Source: Mesorhizobium sp. B2-4-15 (GTDB lineage Bacteria; Pseudomonadota; Alphaproteobacteria; Rhizobiales; Rhizobiaceae). From it: a stretch of 64,000 bases of DNA. Positions within the stretch are counted from its first letter, which is position 1; every line of letters begins with the position of its first letter. Below the pieces are notes generated by a model. It saw nothing but the letters and a program-made list of their open reading frames with translations, was not told the DNA's origin and did no database searches. This document shows, piece after piece, positions 26,559 through 36,226 of this stretch. The stretch spans positions 62,001 to 126,000 of the forward strand of contig NZ_VFUZ01000003.1 of assembly GCF_006658505.1 (NCBI RefSeq), read 5' to 3'. The position numbers and the translations under genes are program-made.

Positions 26559-27904
26559 AGCGGGCGGCCGTCATCAGTCGCTTGATGGGCCTGTTGCTGC
26601 TGGCCGCCGGATATCCGTCCGCCGGCTTCGCCCAGGACACGCTGCAGCCTTACCAGCTCGTGCGCTCGCTGCAACTCATCCAGGACCGCATCGCCGCCGG
26701 CGATCACGCCGCGATGCCGATGCAGGCCAAGCTGCTCGAAATGACCGATACGCGCCTGCGCGAAGCGGATGCGGAGGACTTCAAGGACGCCAGGAATTTT
26801 CGCGCGCTCCTGGTCTACGGCATGAGCGGCGGCAATCCGGTGACCGTCGAGGCGGCCGTCTCGCGCGCCGCCGCTGATCCGCCGAACCTTGCCATCGCCA
26901 GGGGCGTCATCGACTATCTCAACGGCCGCCCCGGCGAGGCGATCGAAGCGCTGACGCCGATCGATCCGATGATGCTCTCCGGCGATCTCGGCGCATTCCT
27001 TGCCCTGGTCAAAGGGTCGCTGCTTGCCGGAGATCAACCGGCGGTGGCGCTCACACTGCTCGACGAGGCCAGACTTCTCAGCCCCGGCACGCTGGTCGAG
27101 GAAGCCGCCTTGCGGCGTTCGGTCGGCATTGCCGCCGCGCAGGGCGATGCGGCGCGTTTCGCGCTTGCCTCCACCCAGTATGTCGAGCGCTATCTCTATT
27201 CGCCCTATGCCAGCCAGTTCGCGGATTCCTTCGTGTCCGGCGTCATTGCGCTGCACATGTCGATCAGCCAGGACAAGCTTGCCGACATCACCTCGATGAT
27301 GGATCCCGAGCGGGAGAAAGTGATCTATCTGCGCATCGCCCGCCGTGCCGCGATCGACGGTCTTGGCGAATTGTCGGCCTTCGCCTCGGCGCGGGCCGTG
27401 CAGGGCCGCGACGGCAGCACCAACCATGGCGATCCGCGCGCCCTGCTCTACTCCAGCCTGTCCACCGTGACCTCGGGCACCATCGCAGATGTTCGCGCCA
27501 AGCTCGGCAAGATCGACCGCAGCAGGCTGTCGGACGGTGACCGCGCCCTGCTCGACGCCGCGCAGACCATCGCCGGTGAGGTGGTGGCGCCACCGGCTTC
27601 CCTTCCAGCCACCAGGGCAGCCGCGTCGCCCGAACCCGAAGCCACCGCCGTAAAGGCCGACGACGCTGCCGGGTTGCCGCCTGTCGAGGGTGCCGTCTCC
27701 GAGCAGCCCGCCATTGCGCCATCCGGCACAAAGGCCGCCGCGCCGGCTTCGGCGCCTGCAGCCGATTCAGCGACGGTCCTGCCTGCATCGGCGCCAGCCA
27801 CCTCTGCCGGTCCCGGCACAACCGATCCGACCGACGCCGCCATGATGAAGACCCGTCGACAGCTCGACCTGATCGACCAGATGCTTGGAGCCGCCCCGAA
27901 ATGA
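26555..27904 (+). CDS. motC: Periplasmic motility protein MotC
   Basis: 449 residues from ATG 26555 inside the motB stop. It has a signal peptide (LMGLLLLAAGYPSAGFAQD), a helical TPR-like body, then a Pro/Ala-rich tail near residues 345-430. MotC is specific to rhizobia and relatives, where it binds MotB in the periplasm and is needed for torque; MotE (17683) is its chaperone. It overlaps fliK by 4 bases. Confidence 0.92.
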   Translation: MKRAAVISRLMGLLLLAAGYPSAGFAQDTLQPYQLVRSLQLIQDRIAAGDHAAMPMQAKLLEMTDTRLREADAEDFKDARNFRALLVYGMSGGNPVTVEAAVSRAAADPPNLAIARGVIDYLNGRPGEAIEALTPIDPMMLSGDLGAFLALVKGSLLAGDQPAVALTLLDEARLLSPGTLVEEAALRRSVGIAAAQGDAARFALASTQYVERYLYSPYASQFADSFVSGVIALHMSISQDKLADITSMMDPEREKVIYLRIARRAAIDGLGELSAFASARAVQGRDGSTNHGDPRALLYSSLSTVTSGTIADVRAKLGKIDRSRLSDGDRALLDAAQTIAGEVVAPPASLPATRAAASPEPEATAVKADDAAGLPPVEGAVSEQPAIAPSGTKAAAPASAPAADSATVLPASAPATSAGPGTTDPTDAAMMKTRRQLDLIDQMLGAAPK

Positions 27905-29277
27905 CCCCCAGCCTCGGCCCGGCCCTGCCAGGATTTACCACCGCGCGTACGACGGCGGAGCAGCCGGCCACGCCCGGAAAGACGGATGATGCTGGTTTCG
28001 GCAAGATGGTGCGCGGCGGCGCAACCCCGGCCCACTCGGAAAAGCAGCCGGCGGCCGAGGCCGGGTCGCGCGATCCGCGCTGGAGCAAGCTTGCCGCCGG
28101 CCTTGCGGCGCAAGCCGGCGAGGACGAACCGATGCCGGCCGGCAAGACGAGAGCCGCGTCCGCCGGCTTGCCGGCCGCGAAATCGATGAAAGACGGCAAG
28201 GACGTTGGGACGAACAAGGACGCGGATGCCGAAACGCCGGCGCCTGGCGCCGTACCGCTCGACAACCATCTGCCGCTGCTGATGGCGTTTCATGAGCTGC
28301 GCCACTTCTCGACATCTGCCACGTCGGCCGATGCAAGCGAAACCGGGCAGGAGCCGCCGCCCGAGGGGCAAGTCGTGCCTAAGGCCTATCGGGCGAAATC
28401 CGTCGCCGGGCACGACGACCTCGAACCCATGTCGAAGCCCGAGCGGGCATCGCTCGTCGACGGGCCGCTGACGAAGCTCGACGTCCAGTCCGTCCGCGAT
28501 ACCGCCGCTGGCGCGCCAAGGCGTGAGAATGCGATCGCCGCTGGCCCGCTCTCCGAGACGGAGCCGGCCGAGGTGCCGGGCGCGGAGCCGAAACAGGCGG
28601 CGCCGCAGCCGAAGTCCATCGCCGACGTTCAGTCCTCGCTGCGGTCCGATCCAGGAAAACAGCTCCCGGCATCGGCGCGCATGGACGTGGTTTCCGAGCG
28701 CAGCTTCCCTGCCCCGCCGCAGGCTCCGATGAGCCAGGCAGCCCTCAACGTAATCAACGCGGTAGCGGCCGATGGCGGCCCGCGCCAAGCGCTTTCAACG
28801 GCCTCGGCGACCAGCCATCTGGCGGGCTCTGTTGCCGTTCCGACACATGTGTTGAAGATCGAACTTCACCCGGCCGAGCTGGGCATGGTGACGGCCCATC
28901 TTCGCCTCTCGGGAGAACAACTTTCGATTGAACTGAAGCCCGAAACGCATGATGCCTACCGCCGCCTTTCCAGCGACAGCGAGGCGATCGTGAAATCGCT
29001 GCGCGGACTGGGATTCGAGGTGGATAAGGTCACCATCATGCAACCATCGGTAGCTGTTCCGGCGACAACCCGGACGGATGCAACCGCCTCCCTGACCACG
29101 GCACCTGGCCGTGACCAGTCATCGTTTCAGCCCGGAAACTCCGGCGGCGGCGGCAGTGGGACCGGTGGCCAGCAGTCAGGTCAGCAATCCGCAAGGGGGA
29201 GTCATGATGACGCGCAGGATTATGGCCGCGCCGCTTCGCCTTCTCGCGAGCGCGCTGGCGGCGATATTTTTATCTAG
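27901..29277 (+). CDS. fliK: Flagellar hook-length control protein FliK
   Basis: 458 residues. About 300 low-complexity Pro/Ala-rich residues form the ruler. A C-terminal hook domain follows at about residues 315-380 (HVLKIELHPAELGMVTAHLR). A Gly/Gln/Ser-rich tail ends the protein. FliK measures hook length and signals FlhB to switch to filament export. Its 3' end contains the ribosome site and first 74 bases of the transglycosylase gene. Confidence 0.9.
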   Translation: MTPSLGPALPGFTTARTTAEQPATPGKTDDAGFGKMVRGGATPAHSEKQPAAEAGSRDPRWSKLAAGLAAQAGEDEPMPAGKTRAASAGLPAAKSMKDGKDVGTNKDADAETPAPGAVPLDNHLPLLMAFHELRHFSTSATSADASETGQEPPPEGQVVPKAYRAKSVAGHDDLEPMSKPERASLVDGPLTKLDVQSVRDTAAGAPRRENAIAAGPLSETEPAEVPGAEPKQAAPQPKSIADVQSSLRSDPGKQLPASARMDVVSERSFPAPPQAPMSQAALNVINAVAADGGPRQALSTASATSHLAGSVAVPTHVLKIELHPAELGMVTAHLRLSGEQLSIELKPETHDAYRRLSSDSEAIVKSLRGLGFEVDKVTIMQPSVAVPATTRTDATASLTTAPGRDQSSFQPGNSGGGGSGTGGQQSGQQSARGSHDDAQDYGRAASPSRERAGGDIFI

Positions 29278-29794
29278 TCTCGCGAACGGTGCCATCGCCG
29301 CCACCAACCCTTGCGAGCCCGAGATCCTGCGCGCCGCCGACCGCTATGGCGTGCCCGCCGGCATCCTCTATGCCGTCGGCCTGACCGAAACCGGCAAGAA
29401 AGGCAGCCTTCAGCCTAACGCGTTGAATGTAGAAGGAAAAGCGATCTTCCCGAGAAGCCGCGCCGAGGCGCTCGCCACCTTCGCCAATGCGCAGCGCGAG
29501 GGCAAGACGCTGATCGATCTCGGCTGTATGCAGATCAATCACCACTACCATGCCTCGCATTTCCGCAGCGTCGAGGACATGCTCGATCCGCGCCAGAATG
29601 TCGACTACGCGGCGCGCTTCCTGGCCAGTCTCCATGCCCGCCACGAGACCTGGTCGATGGCCGTCGCCCGCTATCATGCCGGTCCCGACAACGACCCCGC
29701 GCAGAAGGTCTATGTCTGCCGGGTGATCGCCAACATGGTTGCCACCGGCTTTGGAAAATGGACCACCAACGCCCGCGCCTTCTGCAACCCATAA
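29204..29794 (+). CDS. Periplasmic lytic transglycosylase (flagellar rod muramidase candidate)
   Basis: 196 residues from ATG 29204 (AAGGGGGA just upstream). It has a signal peptide (about residues 8-34). The SLT domain carries GLTETGKKG with the probable catalytic Glu, then LGCMQINHHYH and VARYHAGPDN. FlgJ of this cluster (52290) has only the rod-binding half. This enzyme is therefore a good candidate for opening peptidoglycan for the rod. It overlaps fliK by 74 bases in another frame. Confidence 0.88.
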   Translation: MMTRRIMAAPLRLLASALAAIFLSSLANGAIAATNPCEPEILRAADRYGVPAGILYAVGLTETGKKGSLQPNALNVEGKAIFPRSRAEALATFANAQREGKTLIDLGCMQINHHYHASHFRSVEDMLDPRQNVDYAARFLASLHARHETWSMAVARYHAGPDNDPAQKVYVCRVIANMVATGFGKWTTNARAFCNP

Positions 29795-30014
29795 GCGCAT
29801 TTTCTGCTTCTAATGGGCCGACTCGCTGCTTCGGACCCGCGCCTTGACTTGATCAAGACTTGCCACCCCGGGCTTATCTGGCTGTACGCTAATGCAACCG
29901 GTGCGATTCCAGACTCCCAAGAAACTAGTTACAAGAAATGATGGTGTTCAGGATTCCCGCCAGCCGTTACGCCTTTCCTCACGGGGCAGATGAGCTGATT
30001 CGGAGGCGGGGCCG

Positions 30015-30683
30015 ATGATTGTTATCGTTGACGAGCGAGAGCTCGTAACAGAGGGATATAATTCACTTTTTGACCGCGAAGGCGTTGCCTGCGCCGGTTT
30101 CGCGCCCAATGAATTCGGCGAGTGGGTGAACTCGGCCGCCGATTCCGACCTGCGTTCGGTGCGGGCCTTCCTGATCGGCGACTGCCGTGACGGCGCCATC
30201 TCTCCGCGCCAGATCCGCGACCGCACCGGCGCCCCGGTCATTGCGCTCAGTGAGCAGCATTCGCTCGAAAACACGCTGCGGTTGTTCGAAAGCGGTGTCG
30301 ACGACGTCATCCGCAAGCCCGTCCACATCCGCGAGATCCTCGCCCGCATCACCGCCATCCGCCGTCGCGCGAATGAGGATGTCGCCTACACCGAGATCGG
30401 CGCCATGCGCATCTTCATGGACGGCCGCGATCCGGAGATCGACGGCCAGCCGCTGCCCTTGCCGCGCCGCGAACGCCGCATCCTGGAATATCTGGCGAGC
30501 AACCGTGGCCGCCGCGTCACCAAGACCCAGGTCTTCAATGCCATTTACGGCATCTTCGACGAGGAGGTCGAGGAGAACGTGGTCGAAAGCCACATCAGCA
30601 AACTGCGCAAGAAACTGCGTGAGAAGCTGGGCACCGACCCGATCGATTCCAAACGCTTCCTCGGCTACCGGCTCGTGTTTTGA
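30015..30683 (+). CDS. rem: OmpR-type flagellar regulator Rem (FtcR)
   Basis: 222 residues: a receiver-like domain (1-115) and a winged-helix DNA-binding domain (about 125-222; [35 protein letters not shown]). It matches Rem of S. meliloti and FtcR of Brucella, which stand below VisN/VisR and activate flagellar operons. The receiver keeps an acidic cluster near residues 6-9 and the KP motif near 106. Around the usual phospho-aspartate it reads FLIGDCRDG, and no histidine kinase is nearby, so control by abundance is likely. A ~220-base gap upstream should hold its promoter. Confidence 0.9.
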   Translation: MIVIVDERELVTEGYNSLFDREGVACAGFAPNEFGEWVNSAADSDLRSVRAFLIGDCRDGAISPRQIRDRTGAPVIALSEQHSLENTLRLFESGVDDVIRKPVHIREILARITAIRRRANEDVAYTEIGAMRIFMDGRDPEIDGQPLPLPRRERRILEYLASNRGRRVTKTQVFNAIYGIFDEEVEENVVESHISKLRKKLREKLGTDPIDSKRFLGYRLVF

Positions 30684-30762
30684 TGCGGCACCGCGCCAGC
30701 CTCGCGCAAGACAGGACGCGTAGCCTCGCCGCCAGTGGCATGGATATTGCGGAGACATCTCG

Positions 30763-32019
30763 ATGAGCCTCTACGGAATGATGCGGACCGGCGTTTCCGG
30801 CATGAACGCTCAGGCAAACCGCCTGTCGACGACAGCCGACAACATCGCCAACTCCGACACCACCGGCTACAAGCGCTCCTCCGCCGAATTCTCGACGCTG
30901 ATCATGCCGTCCACGGGAGGCGCCTATAACTCCGGCGGCGTCACCACGACGATCCGGCAGGCGGTCAGCGATCCGGGCGTGCTTCAATACACGACCTCCG
31001 TTTCCGACCTTGCCGTCAGCGGCGATGGTTTTTTTGTCGTCCGAGACCCCGGCGGCACGCCTTTCCTGACCCGCGCCGGCGCCTTCGTTCCCGATGCGCA
31101 AGGCAGGCTGGTCAACGCGGCCGGCTTCCAGCTGATGGCCTACAGCTACGCCAACGGCGTGCCGGCGGCGACGGTCAACGGCTTCGAAGGGCTGGTCCCC
31201 GTCGTCATCTCCGACCAGGGGATGACGGCGACGCCAAGCACCCAGGGCAGCTACACCGGCAATCTGCCGGCGGGTGCGACCCCGGTCGCGGCCGGCAACC
31301 TGCCCTCCACCAACTCGGCAGGCGCTCAGTACACCTCGAAATCCTCGATGGTCGCCTATGACAATGTCGGCAACAAGGTGCTGGTTGACGTCTATTTCAC
31401 CAATACCGGGCCCGGCACCTGGGAAGTATCGGTCTTCGACCAGTCGAAGGCCACGCCTGGAACTTCCTTCCCCTATACTGGCGGCGCGCTGGGCTCGGCC
31501 AACCTGACCTTCGACACCACCACCGGCAAGATGACCGGCGCGACCACCGGCGTTTCATTCACCGTGCCGAACGGCGCCAGCCTCAATCTCGATCTGTCGA
31601 AGCTGACCCAGCTCGGCACCGGCTTCACGGTTTCCGACGCCCAGGTCAACGGCAACGCGCCGAGCACCATCGACAAGGTCCAGATCAGCAAGGACGGCAC
31701 CATCTACGCACAGTACAAGGACGGCTCCACCAAGCCGCTCTACAAGATTCCGCTGGCCGACGTGCAGAGCGCGGACCAGCTCAAGGCCCTTCCCGGCAAC
31801 GTCTACGCGCAGGGCACCGATTCCGGCGCGGTCCGCGTCGGCTTTGCCAATGAAGGCAAACTCGGCTCCATCATCTCCGGCGCGCTCGAGAATTCCAACG
31901 TCGATATCGCCGAGGAGCTGACCGACATGATCGCGGCGCAGCGCAGCTACACCGCCAATTCGAAAGTCTTCCAGACCGGTTCCGACCTGATGGACGTCCT
32001 TGTCAACCTGAAGAGATAA
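30763..32019 (+). CDS. flgE: Flagellar hook protein FlgE
   Basis: 418 residues. The N-terminal axial motif is MRTGVSGMNAQANRLSTTAD, then NIANSDTTGYKRSSAEFS. Hook-specific D1/D2 domains lie in the middle. The C-terminal segment is LENSNVDIAEELTDMIAAQR. FlgE polymerises into the hook. It starts the flgE-flgK-flgL-flaF-flbT-flgD-fliQ group, 79 bases after rem. Confidence 0.96.
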   Translation: MSLYGMMRTGVSGMNAQANRLSTTADNIANSDTTGYKRSSAEFSTLIMPSTGGAYNSGGVTTTIRQAVSDPGVLQYTTSVSDLAVSGDGFFVVRDPGGTPFLTRAGAFVPDAQGRLVNAAGFQLMAYSYANGVPAATVNGFEGLVPVVISDQGMTATPSTQGSYTGNLPAGATPVAAGNLPSTNSAGAQYTSKSSMVAYDNVGNKVLVDVYFTNTGPGTWEVSVFDQSKATPGTSFPYTGGALGSANLTFDTTTGKMTGATTGVSFTVPNGASLNLDLSKLTQLGTGFTVSDAQVNGNAPSTIDKVQISKDGTIYAQYKDGSTKPLYKIPLADVQSADQLKALPGNVYAQGTDSGAVRVGFANEGKLGSIISGALENSNVDIAEELTDMIAAQRSYTANSKVFQTGSDLMDVLVNLKR

Positions 32020-32046
32020 ACCGGGCGCCGCCCGTGAAAGACCAGC

Positions 32047-33501
32047 ATGTCGCTATCCTCCGCATTGAGCATCGCCCAATCGGCGCTTATGAATACCGCG
32101 CGGCAGACCAGCGTTGTCACGCGCAACGTCTCGGACGCTTCCAATCCGGACTATACGCGCCGCATCGCCGCCGTCACCAGCACGGCGCCTGGCGCCCGTT
32201 CGGTTGATATCCAGCGCGTCACCAACGACCTGCTGTTCCGGCAGAACCTCAGCGCCTTGTCGGCCTATAGCGGCCAGAACGCGCTCTACAGCGGCATGGA
32301 TCAGCTCGACGTGTCGGTCAATGGCGTCGACAACGCCTCCTCACCCTCGACCGCCATCGCCAACCTGCAGCAGGCGCTGCAGCTCTACGCCACCTCGCCG
32401 TCCAACCAGAATCTTGGCTCCGCCGTCATCGACGCGGCCAGGCAGGTCGTGCGCGCCCTCAATGAGGGCTCCCAGGCCATTCAGGCATTCCGCACCCAGA
32501 CGGACGGCCAGATCGACACGGCGGTCAAGGACCTCAATTCGCTGCTCAGCCAGTTCCAGGACGCCAACCAGGCGGTCATTTCGGGAACCCGTTCCGGCAC
32601 CGATGTTTCCGATGCGCTGGACCAGCGTGACGCTCTGCTGAAGAAGATCGCGGACTATGTCCCGGTCTCGACCTTCACCCGCGGCGACAATGACATGGTC
32701 ATCACCACGGGTGATGGCACGACCCTGTTCGAGACGATACCGCGCACGGTGAGCTTCACGCCATCCGCCGGCTATGCCGCCGGGGCCGCCGGCAACACCG
32801 TCTATATCGACAACGTGCCGGTCTCGGCGGGAACCGGTGGCAACACCAGCGCCAGCGGCAAGCTTGCCGGCCTGCTGCAGTTGCGTGACGGCGTCGCCTC
32901 GACCATGCAGAGCCAGCTCGACGAGACCGCGCGCGGCCTGATCACGGCCTTTGCCGAGACCGCGCCTTCCATGCCCAACGCCGCTGGTCTGTTCACCTGG
33001 TCCGGCGCGCCGGCCGTGCCGGCCGCGGGTACCCTGGTCAATGGCCTTGCGGGCACGATCAGCATCAATGCCGCGATGGATCCGAGCGCTGGCGGCAACC
33101 CGACCTTGCTGCGCGACGGCGGCGCCAACGGCGCGGCCTATGTCGCCAACACCAGCGGCGGCGCTTCCTATTCCAGCCTTCTGGTTGCCTATGGCAACCG
33201 GCTCGACCAGCCGATGACGTTCGACCCCGCCGCCGGGATTTCGGCGACGTCCAGCGTTTCCGACTATGCCGCCAATTCGATCGGCTGGCTCCAGGGCATG
33301 CGCCAGCAGGCCTCCACCGCCGCCGATGCCAAGCAAGCGCTGGCACAGCGCAGCGCCGAGGCTCTGTCCAATGCGACCGGTGTCAATGTCGACCAGGAAA
33401 TGTCGCTGATGCTCGACCTCGAACACACCTATCAGGCGTCAGCCCGAATGATGAAAACCGTCGACGATATGATGACGGCCCTGTTGAACGCGGTGGGATA
33501 A
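32047..33501 (+). CDS. flgK: Hook-filament junction protein FlgK
   Basis: 484 residues. The N-terminal motif is TSVVTRNVSDASNPDYTRRI. The heptad-rich C-terminus is LMLDLEHTYQASARMMKTVD, then DMMTALLNAVG. FlgK (HAP1) caps the hook and adapts it to the filament. It is followed by flgL after 3 bases. Confidence 0.94.
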   Translation: MSLSSALSIAQSALMNTARQTSVVTRNVSDASNPDYTRRIAAVTSTAPGARSVDIQRVTNDLLFRQNLSALSAYSGQNALYSGMDQLDVSVNGVDNASSPSTAIANLQQALQLYATSPSNQNLGSAVIDAARQVVRALNEGSQAIQAFRTQTDGQIDTAVKDLNSLLSQFQDANQAVISGTRSGTDVSDALDQRDALLKKIADYVPVSTFTRGDNDMVITTGDGTTLFETIPRTVSFTPSAGYAAGAAGNTVYIDNVPVSAGTGGNTSASGKLAGLLQLRDGVASTMQSQLDETARGLITAFAETAPSMPNAAGLFTWSGAPAVPAAGTLVNGLAGTISINAAMDPSAGGNPTLLRDGGANGAAYVANTSGGASYSSLLVAYGNRLDQPMTFDPAAGISATSSVSDYAANSIGWLQGMRQQASTAADAKQALAQRSAEALSNATGVNVDQEMSLMLDLEHTYQASARMMKTVDDMMTALLNAVG

Positions 33502-33504
33502 TCC

Positions 33505-34548
33505 ATGACCTCAGTTTCCTCGGCCGCCATCTCCAATGCCATGCGCTATCAGCAGATGCGCATGCAGGCGGACCTCGTCAAAGCAACGAAGGAATCCTCG
33601 ACCGGCAAGGTCGCCGATGTCGGCCTGGCATTGGGCGGACGCACCGCCCAGTCCGTCACCTTCTCGCGCGATCTCGACCGGCTGAACGTCATCATCGATT
33701 CCAACGCGCTGGTCGCCGCCAGGCTTTCATCGATCCAGACCTCGCTCGGCCAGCTCTCCGGCGTGGCGCAGACTTTCCTGTCCAGCCTCACCACCGCTTC
33801 ATCGGGCGATAACTCCGACACGCTGACCCAATCGAGCGGCCAGACGACGATCCAGCAGCTTGCCTCGATCCTCAACACCAGCGTCAACGGCGAATACTTG
33901 TTCGCCGGCACCAACACCGACGTCAAGCCGATCAACGATTTCACCGCCGCCGGCTCAACCGCAAGGGCGGCCTTCGACGCCTCCTTCGTCGCGAAATTCG
34001 GCTTCACGCCCAATGATCCGGCCGCGGCCAATATCACCGCTACCCAGATGGACGATTTCATCACCAATGATGTCACGCCGCAGTTCCTCGGCGCGGGCTG
34101 GCAGACCAACATGTCGAACGCCACCGACCAGCAGATCGTCAGCCGCATCGCGCTCAACGAGACCACCGCGACCTCGACCAGCGCCAACAACGACGGCATC
34201 AAGAAGCTCGCCATGGCGGCCGCAATGGTGTCCAGCCTGATGTCCACCAACATCAGCCAAGCGGCGAAAGACACGATCATCGGCCGCTCCGAGTCGCTGG
34301 TCGGCGAGGCGCTGAGCGGAATCGGCCAGGTCCAGTCCGAAACCGGCATCGTTCAGAAGCGCGTCTCCGACGCCAGCGACCGCATGAAGACACAGGTCGA
34401 CCTGTTCGAGCGCCACATTCTCGATCTCGAAGCGGTCGACCCCGCCGAAGCCGCGACGCGCGTCGCCGATCTGACGCAGCATATCGAGACGTCCTTTGCC
34501 CTGACAGCGCGCCTGCAGCAGCTAAGCCTGTTGAATTACCTGACCTGA
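33505..34548 (+). CDS. flgL: Hook-filament junction protein FlgL
   Basis: 347 residues with flagellin-like ends (MRYQQMRMQADLVKATKESS; EAATRVADLTQHIETSFALT). The centre includes LNTSVNGEYLFAGTNTDVKP, a FlgL signature. It joins FlgK to the first flagellin subunits. flaF follows after 29 bases. Confidence 0.93.
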   Translation: MTSVSSAAISNAMRYQQMRMQADLVKATKESSTGKVADVGLALGGRTAQSVTFSRDLDRLNVIIDSNALVAARLSSIQTSLGQLSGVAQTFLSSLTTASSGDNSDTLTQSSGQTTIQQLASILNTSVNGEYLFAGTNTDVKPINDFTAAGSTARAAFDASFVAKFGFTPNDPAAANITATQMDDFITNDVTPQFLGAGWQTNMSNATDQQIVSRIALNETTATSTSANNDGIKKLAMAAAMVSSLMSTNISQAAKDTIIGRSESLVGEALSGIGQVQSETGIVQKRVSDASDRMKTQVDLFERHILDLEAVDPAEAATRVADLTQHIETSFALTARLQQLSLLNYLT

Positions 34549-34577
34549 CAACTCCCAGCGGAACGGTAGAGCCGACG

Positions 34578-34925
34578 ATGTACCAATTCTCCTACGCCGA
34601 CATCCAGAGCACCTCTGTCGCGGACGCCAAGGACCGTGAGCGTGAGCTGCTGACCCGCTCGATCGACATGCTGTCGGCCGCAGCGGTGGCCGGCCAGGAT
34701 TCGATGGAGGCGGTGGAGGCGCTGCACTTCACCAACCGGGTCTGGACCGCCTTCGTCGAGGACCTCGGCTCCAGCGACAACGCGCTTCCCAAGGAATTGC
34801 GCGCCAACCTGATCTCCATCGGCCTGTGGCTGCTGCGCGAAGCGGAGGACATCCGACAGGGGCGCACCAACAATTTCGAAGGGCTGATCGAAGTGTCCCA
34901 GATCATCCGCGACGGCATTCAATGA
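34578..34925 (+). CDS. flaF: Flagellin regulator FlaF
   Basis: 115 residues, all helical and soluble: DRERELLTRSIDMLSAAAVA, NRVWTAFVEDLGSSDNALP, ANLISIGLWLLREAEDIRQG. It matches FlaF, which is needed for flagellin synthesis or secretion and works opposite FlbT in alphaproteobacteria. It overlaps flbT by 4 bases. Confidence 0.92.
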   Translation: MYQFSYADIQSTSVADAKDRERELLTRSIDMLSAAAVAGQDSMEAVEALHFTNRVWTAFVEDLGSSDNALPKELRANLISIGLWLLREAEDIRQGRTNNFEGLIEVSQIIRDGIQ

Positions 34926-35365
34926 CCAACACGCTGAAGATCTCGCTGAAGCCCAACGAGAAGATCTACATAAATGGCGCCGTCATCCGTGTCGACCGCA
35001 AGGTCACCGTCGAGTTGATGAACGACGTGCAGTTCCTGCTCGAGAGCCATGTGATCCAGGCCGACCAGGCATCGACACCGCTCAGGCAGCTCTATTTCAT
35101 CGTGCAGGTCATGCTGATCAACCCTGCCGGCGCTGGCGAAGCACGCGAGATGTTCCGCCGCTCGCTGCCGCTGCTCATTGCAAGTTTCGAGGATGCTGAG
35201 ATCTGCGGCACCTTGAAACAGATTGATCGCATGGTCGGCGAGGATCATATCTACGAGGCATTGAAGGCGATCCGTTCGCTTTATCCTCTCGAACGCCGCG
35301 CGCTTGGCGGCAATGACGATGTTCCGGGCGCCGCGCGCTCGCTGGCTGTGGGAGCACGCTACTGA
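34922..35365 (+). CDS. flbT: Flagellin post-transcriptional regulator FlbT
   Basis: 147 residues from ATG 34922 (overlaps flaF). It begins LKISLKPNEKIYINGAVIRV and contains TPLRQLYFIVQVMLINP and REMFRRSLPLLIASFED, all FlbT features. In Caulobacter FlbT binds the 5' leader of flagellin mRNA. The hairpins before both flagellins (20404-20424, 21682-21704) are candidate targets. flgD starts one base before its end. Confidence 0.93.
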   Translation: MTNTLKISLKPNEKIYINGAVIRVDRKVTVELMNDVQFLLESHVIQADQASTPLRQLYFIVQVMLINPAGAGEAREMFRRSLPLLIASFEDAEICGTLKQIDRMVGEDHIYEALKAIRSLYPLERRALGGNDDVPGAARSLAVGARY

Positions 35366-35772
35366 TGACCGTGGACATGACGACGACGATACCGGTTGGC
35401 GCCAACCAGACCACCACGCAGACATCCAAGACAGCTGTCGACTACAACTCGTTCCTGAAGCTTCTGATCGCCGAGATGAAGAACCAGGATCCGACCAAAC
35501 CGATGGATTCGACGCAGTACGTCGCCCAGCTCGCCACCTTCTCTCAGGTCGAGCAGTCGGTGCAGACCAACACCAAGCTCGACCAGATCATGCAGTCTTC
35601 GGCGCTGTCGCAGGCCGACGCACTCATAGGCCGCAACATCACCTCGGCCGACGGCAAGACGTCAGGCACGGTGGCTTCGGTGACGCTTGGCAGCAACGGA
35701 CTGATCGCAGTGCTGCAGGATGGCACCACGGTCCCGGTCGGCGCGGGCGTATCGATCAAGCCGGCGAGCTAG
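35365..35772 (+). CDS. flgD: Hook-capping protein FlgD
   Basis: 135 residues; the first base of its ATG is the last base of the flbT stop (TGATG). It has the FlgD N-terminal core NSFLKLLIAEMKNQDPTKPM followed by DSTQYVAQLATFSQVEQSVQ, then a short DALIGRNITSADGKTSG region. It lacks the large C-terminal domain of enterobacterial FlgD (about 230 residues), as usual in rhizobia. It caps the growing hook. Confidence 0.93.
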   Translation: MTVDMTTTIPVGANQTTTQTSKTAVDYNSFLKLLIAEMKNQDPTKPMDSTQYVAQLATFSQVEQSVQTNTKLDQIMQSSALSQADALIGRNITSADGKTSGTVASVTLGSNGLIAVLQDGTTVPVGAGVSIKPAS

Positions 35773-35786
35773 GCCCAACCGCCCAC

Positions 35787-36053
35787 ATGAACGAGGCCGA
35801 CGCTCTCGACATCGTCCAGTATGCGGTGTGGACGGTGCTGACCGCCTCCGCGCCCGTGGTGCTGGTCGCCATGGCGTGCGGCATCGGCATCGCCCTTATC
35901 CAGGCACTGACTCAGGTCCAGGAGATCACCTTGACCTTCGTGCCGAAGATCGTCGCCATCATGCTGGTGGTGGCGCTCACCGGCCCGTTCATCGGTGGCC
36001 AGATATCGGCCTTCGCCAACGTCATCTTCGAGCGCATCCAGAACGGGTTCTGA
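35787..36053 (+). CDS. fliQ: Flagellar export-gate protein FliQ
   Basis: 88 residues from ATG 35787, two membrane segments (TVLTASAPVVLVAMACGIGI; IVAIMLVVALTGPFIGGQIS) separated by QALTQVQEITLTFVPK, the FliQ signature. It is the last flagellar gene before a 12.9-kb non-flagellar block. Its usual rhizobial partners flhA and fliR continue at 48979. Confidence 0.95.
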   Translation: MNEADALDIVQYAVWTVLTASAPVVLVAMACGIGIALIQALTQVQEITLTFVPKIVAIMLVVALTGPFIGGQISAFANVIFERIQNGF

Positions 36054-36226
36054 AACCCCTCGGGAAGGGTGCGGCGGCTTCAACTCGGAATGTTTGAAAA
36101 CGGCGGTCCGCTTGCGGCGGCGCCCGTTCTGGCTAGATTGCCGTATAGCCATTCCCGGCCAGGCGATCATTTTGTCCCGATGACTTCTCGCAAATCCCTG
36201 GACCAGCCAGGACCGACCGGCGGACC

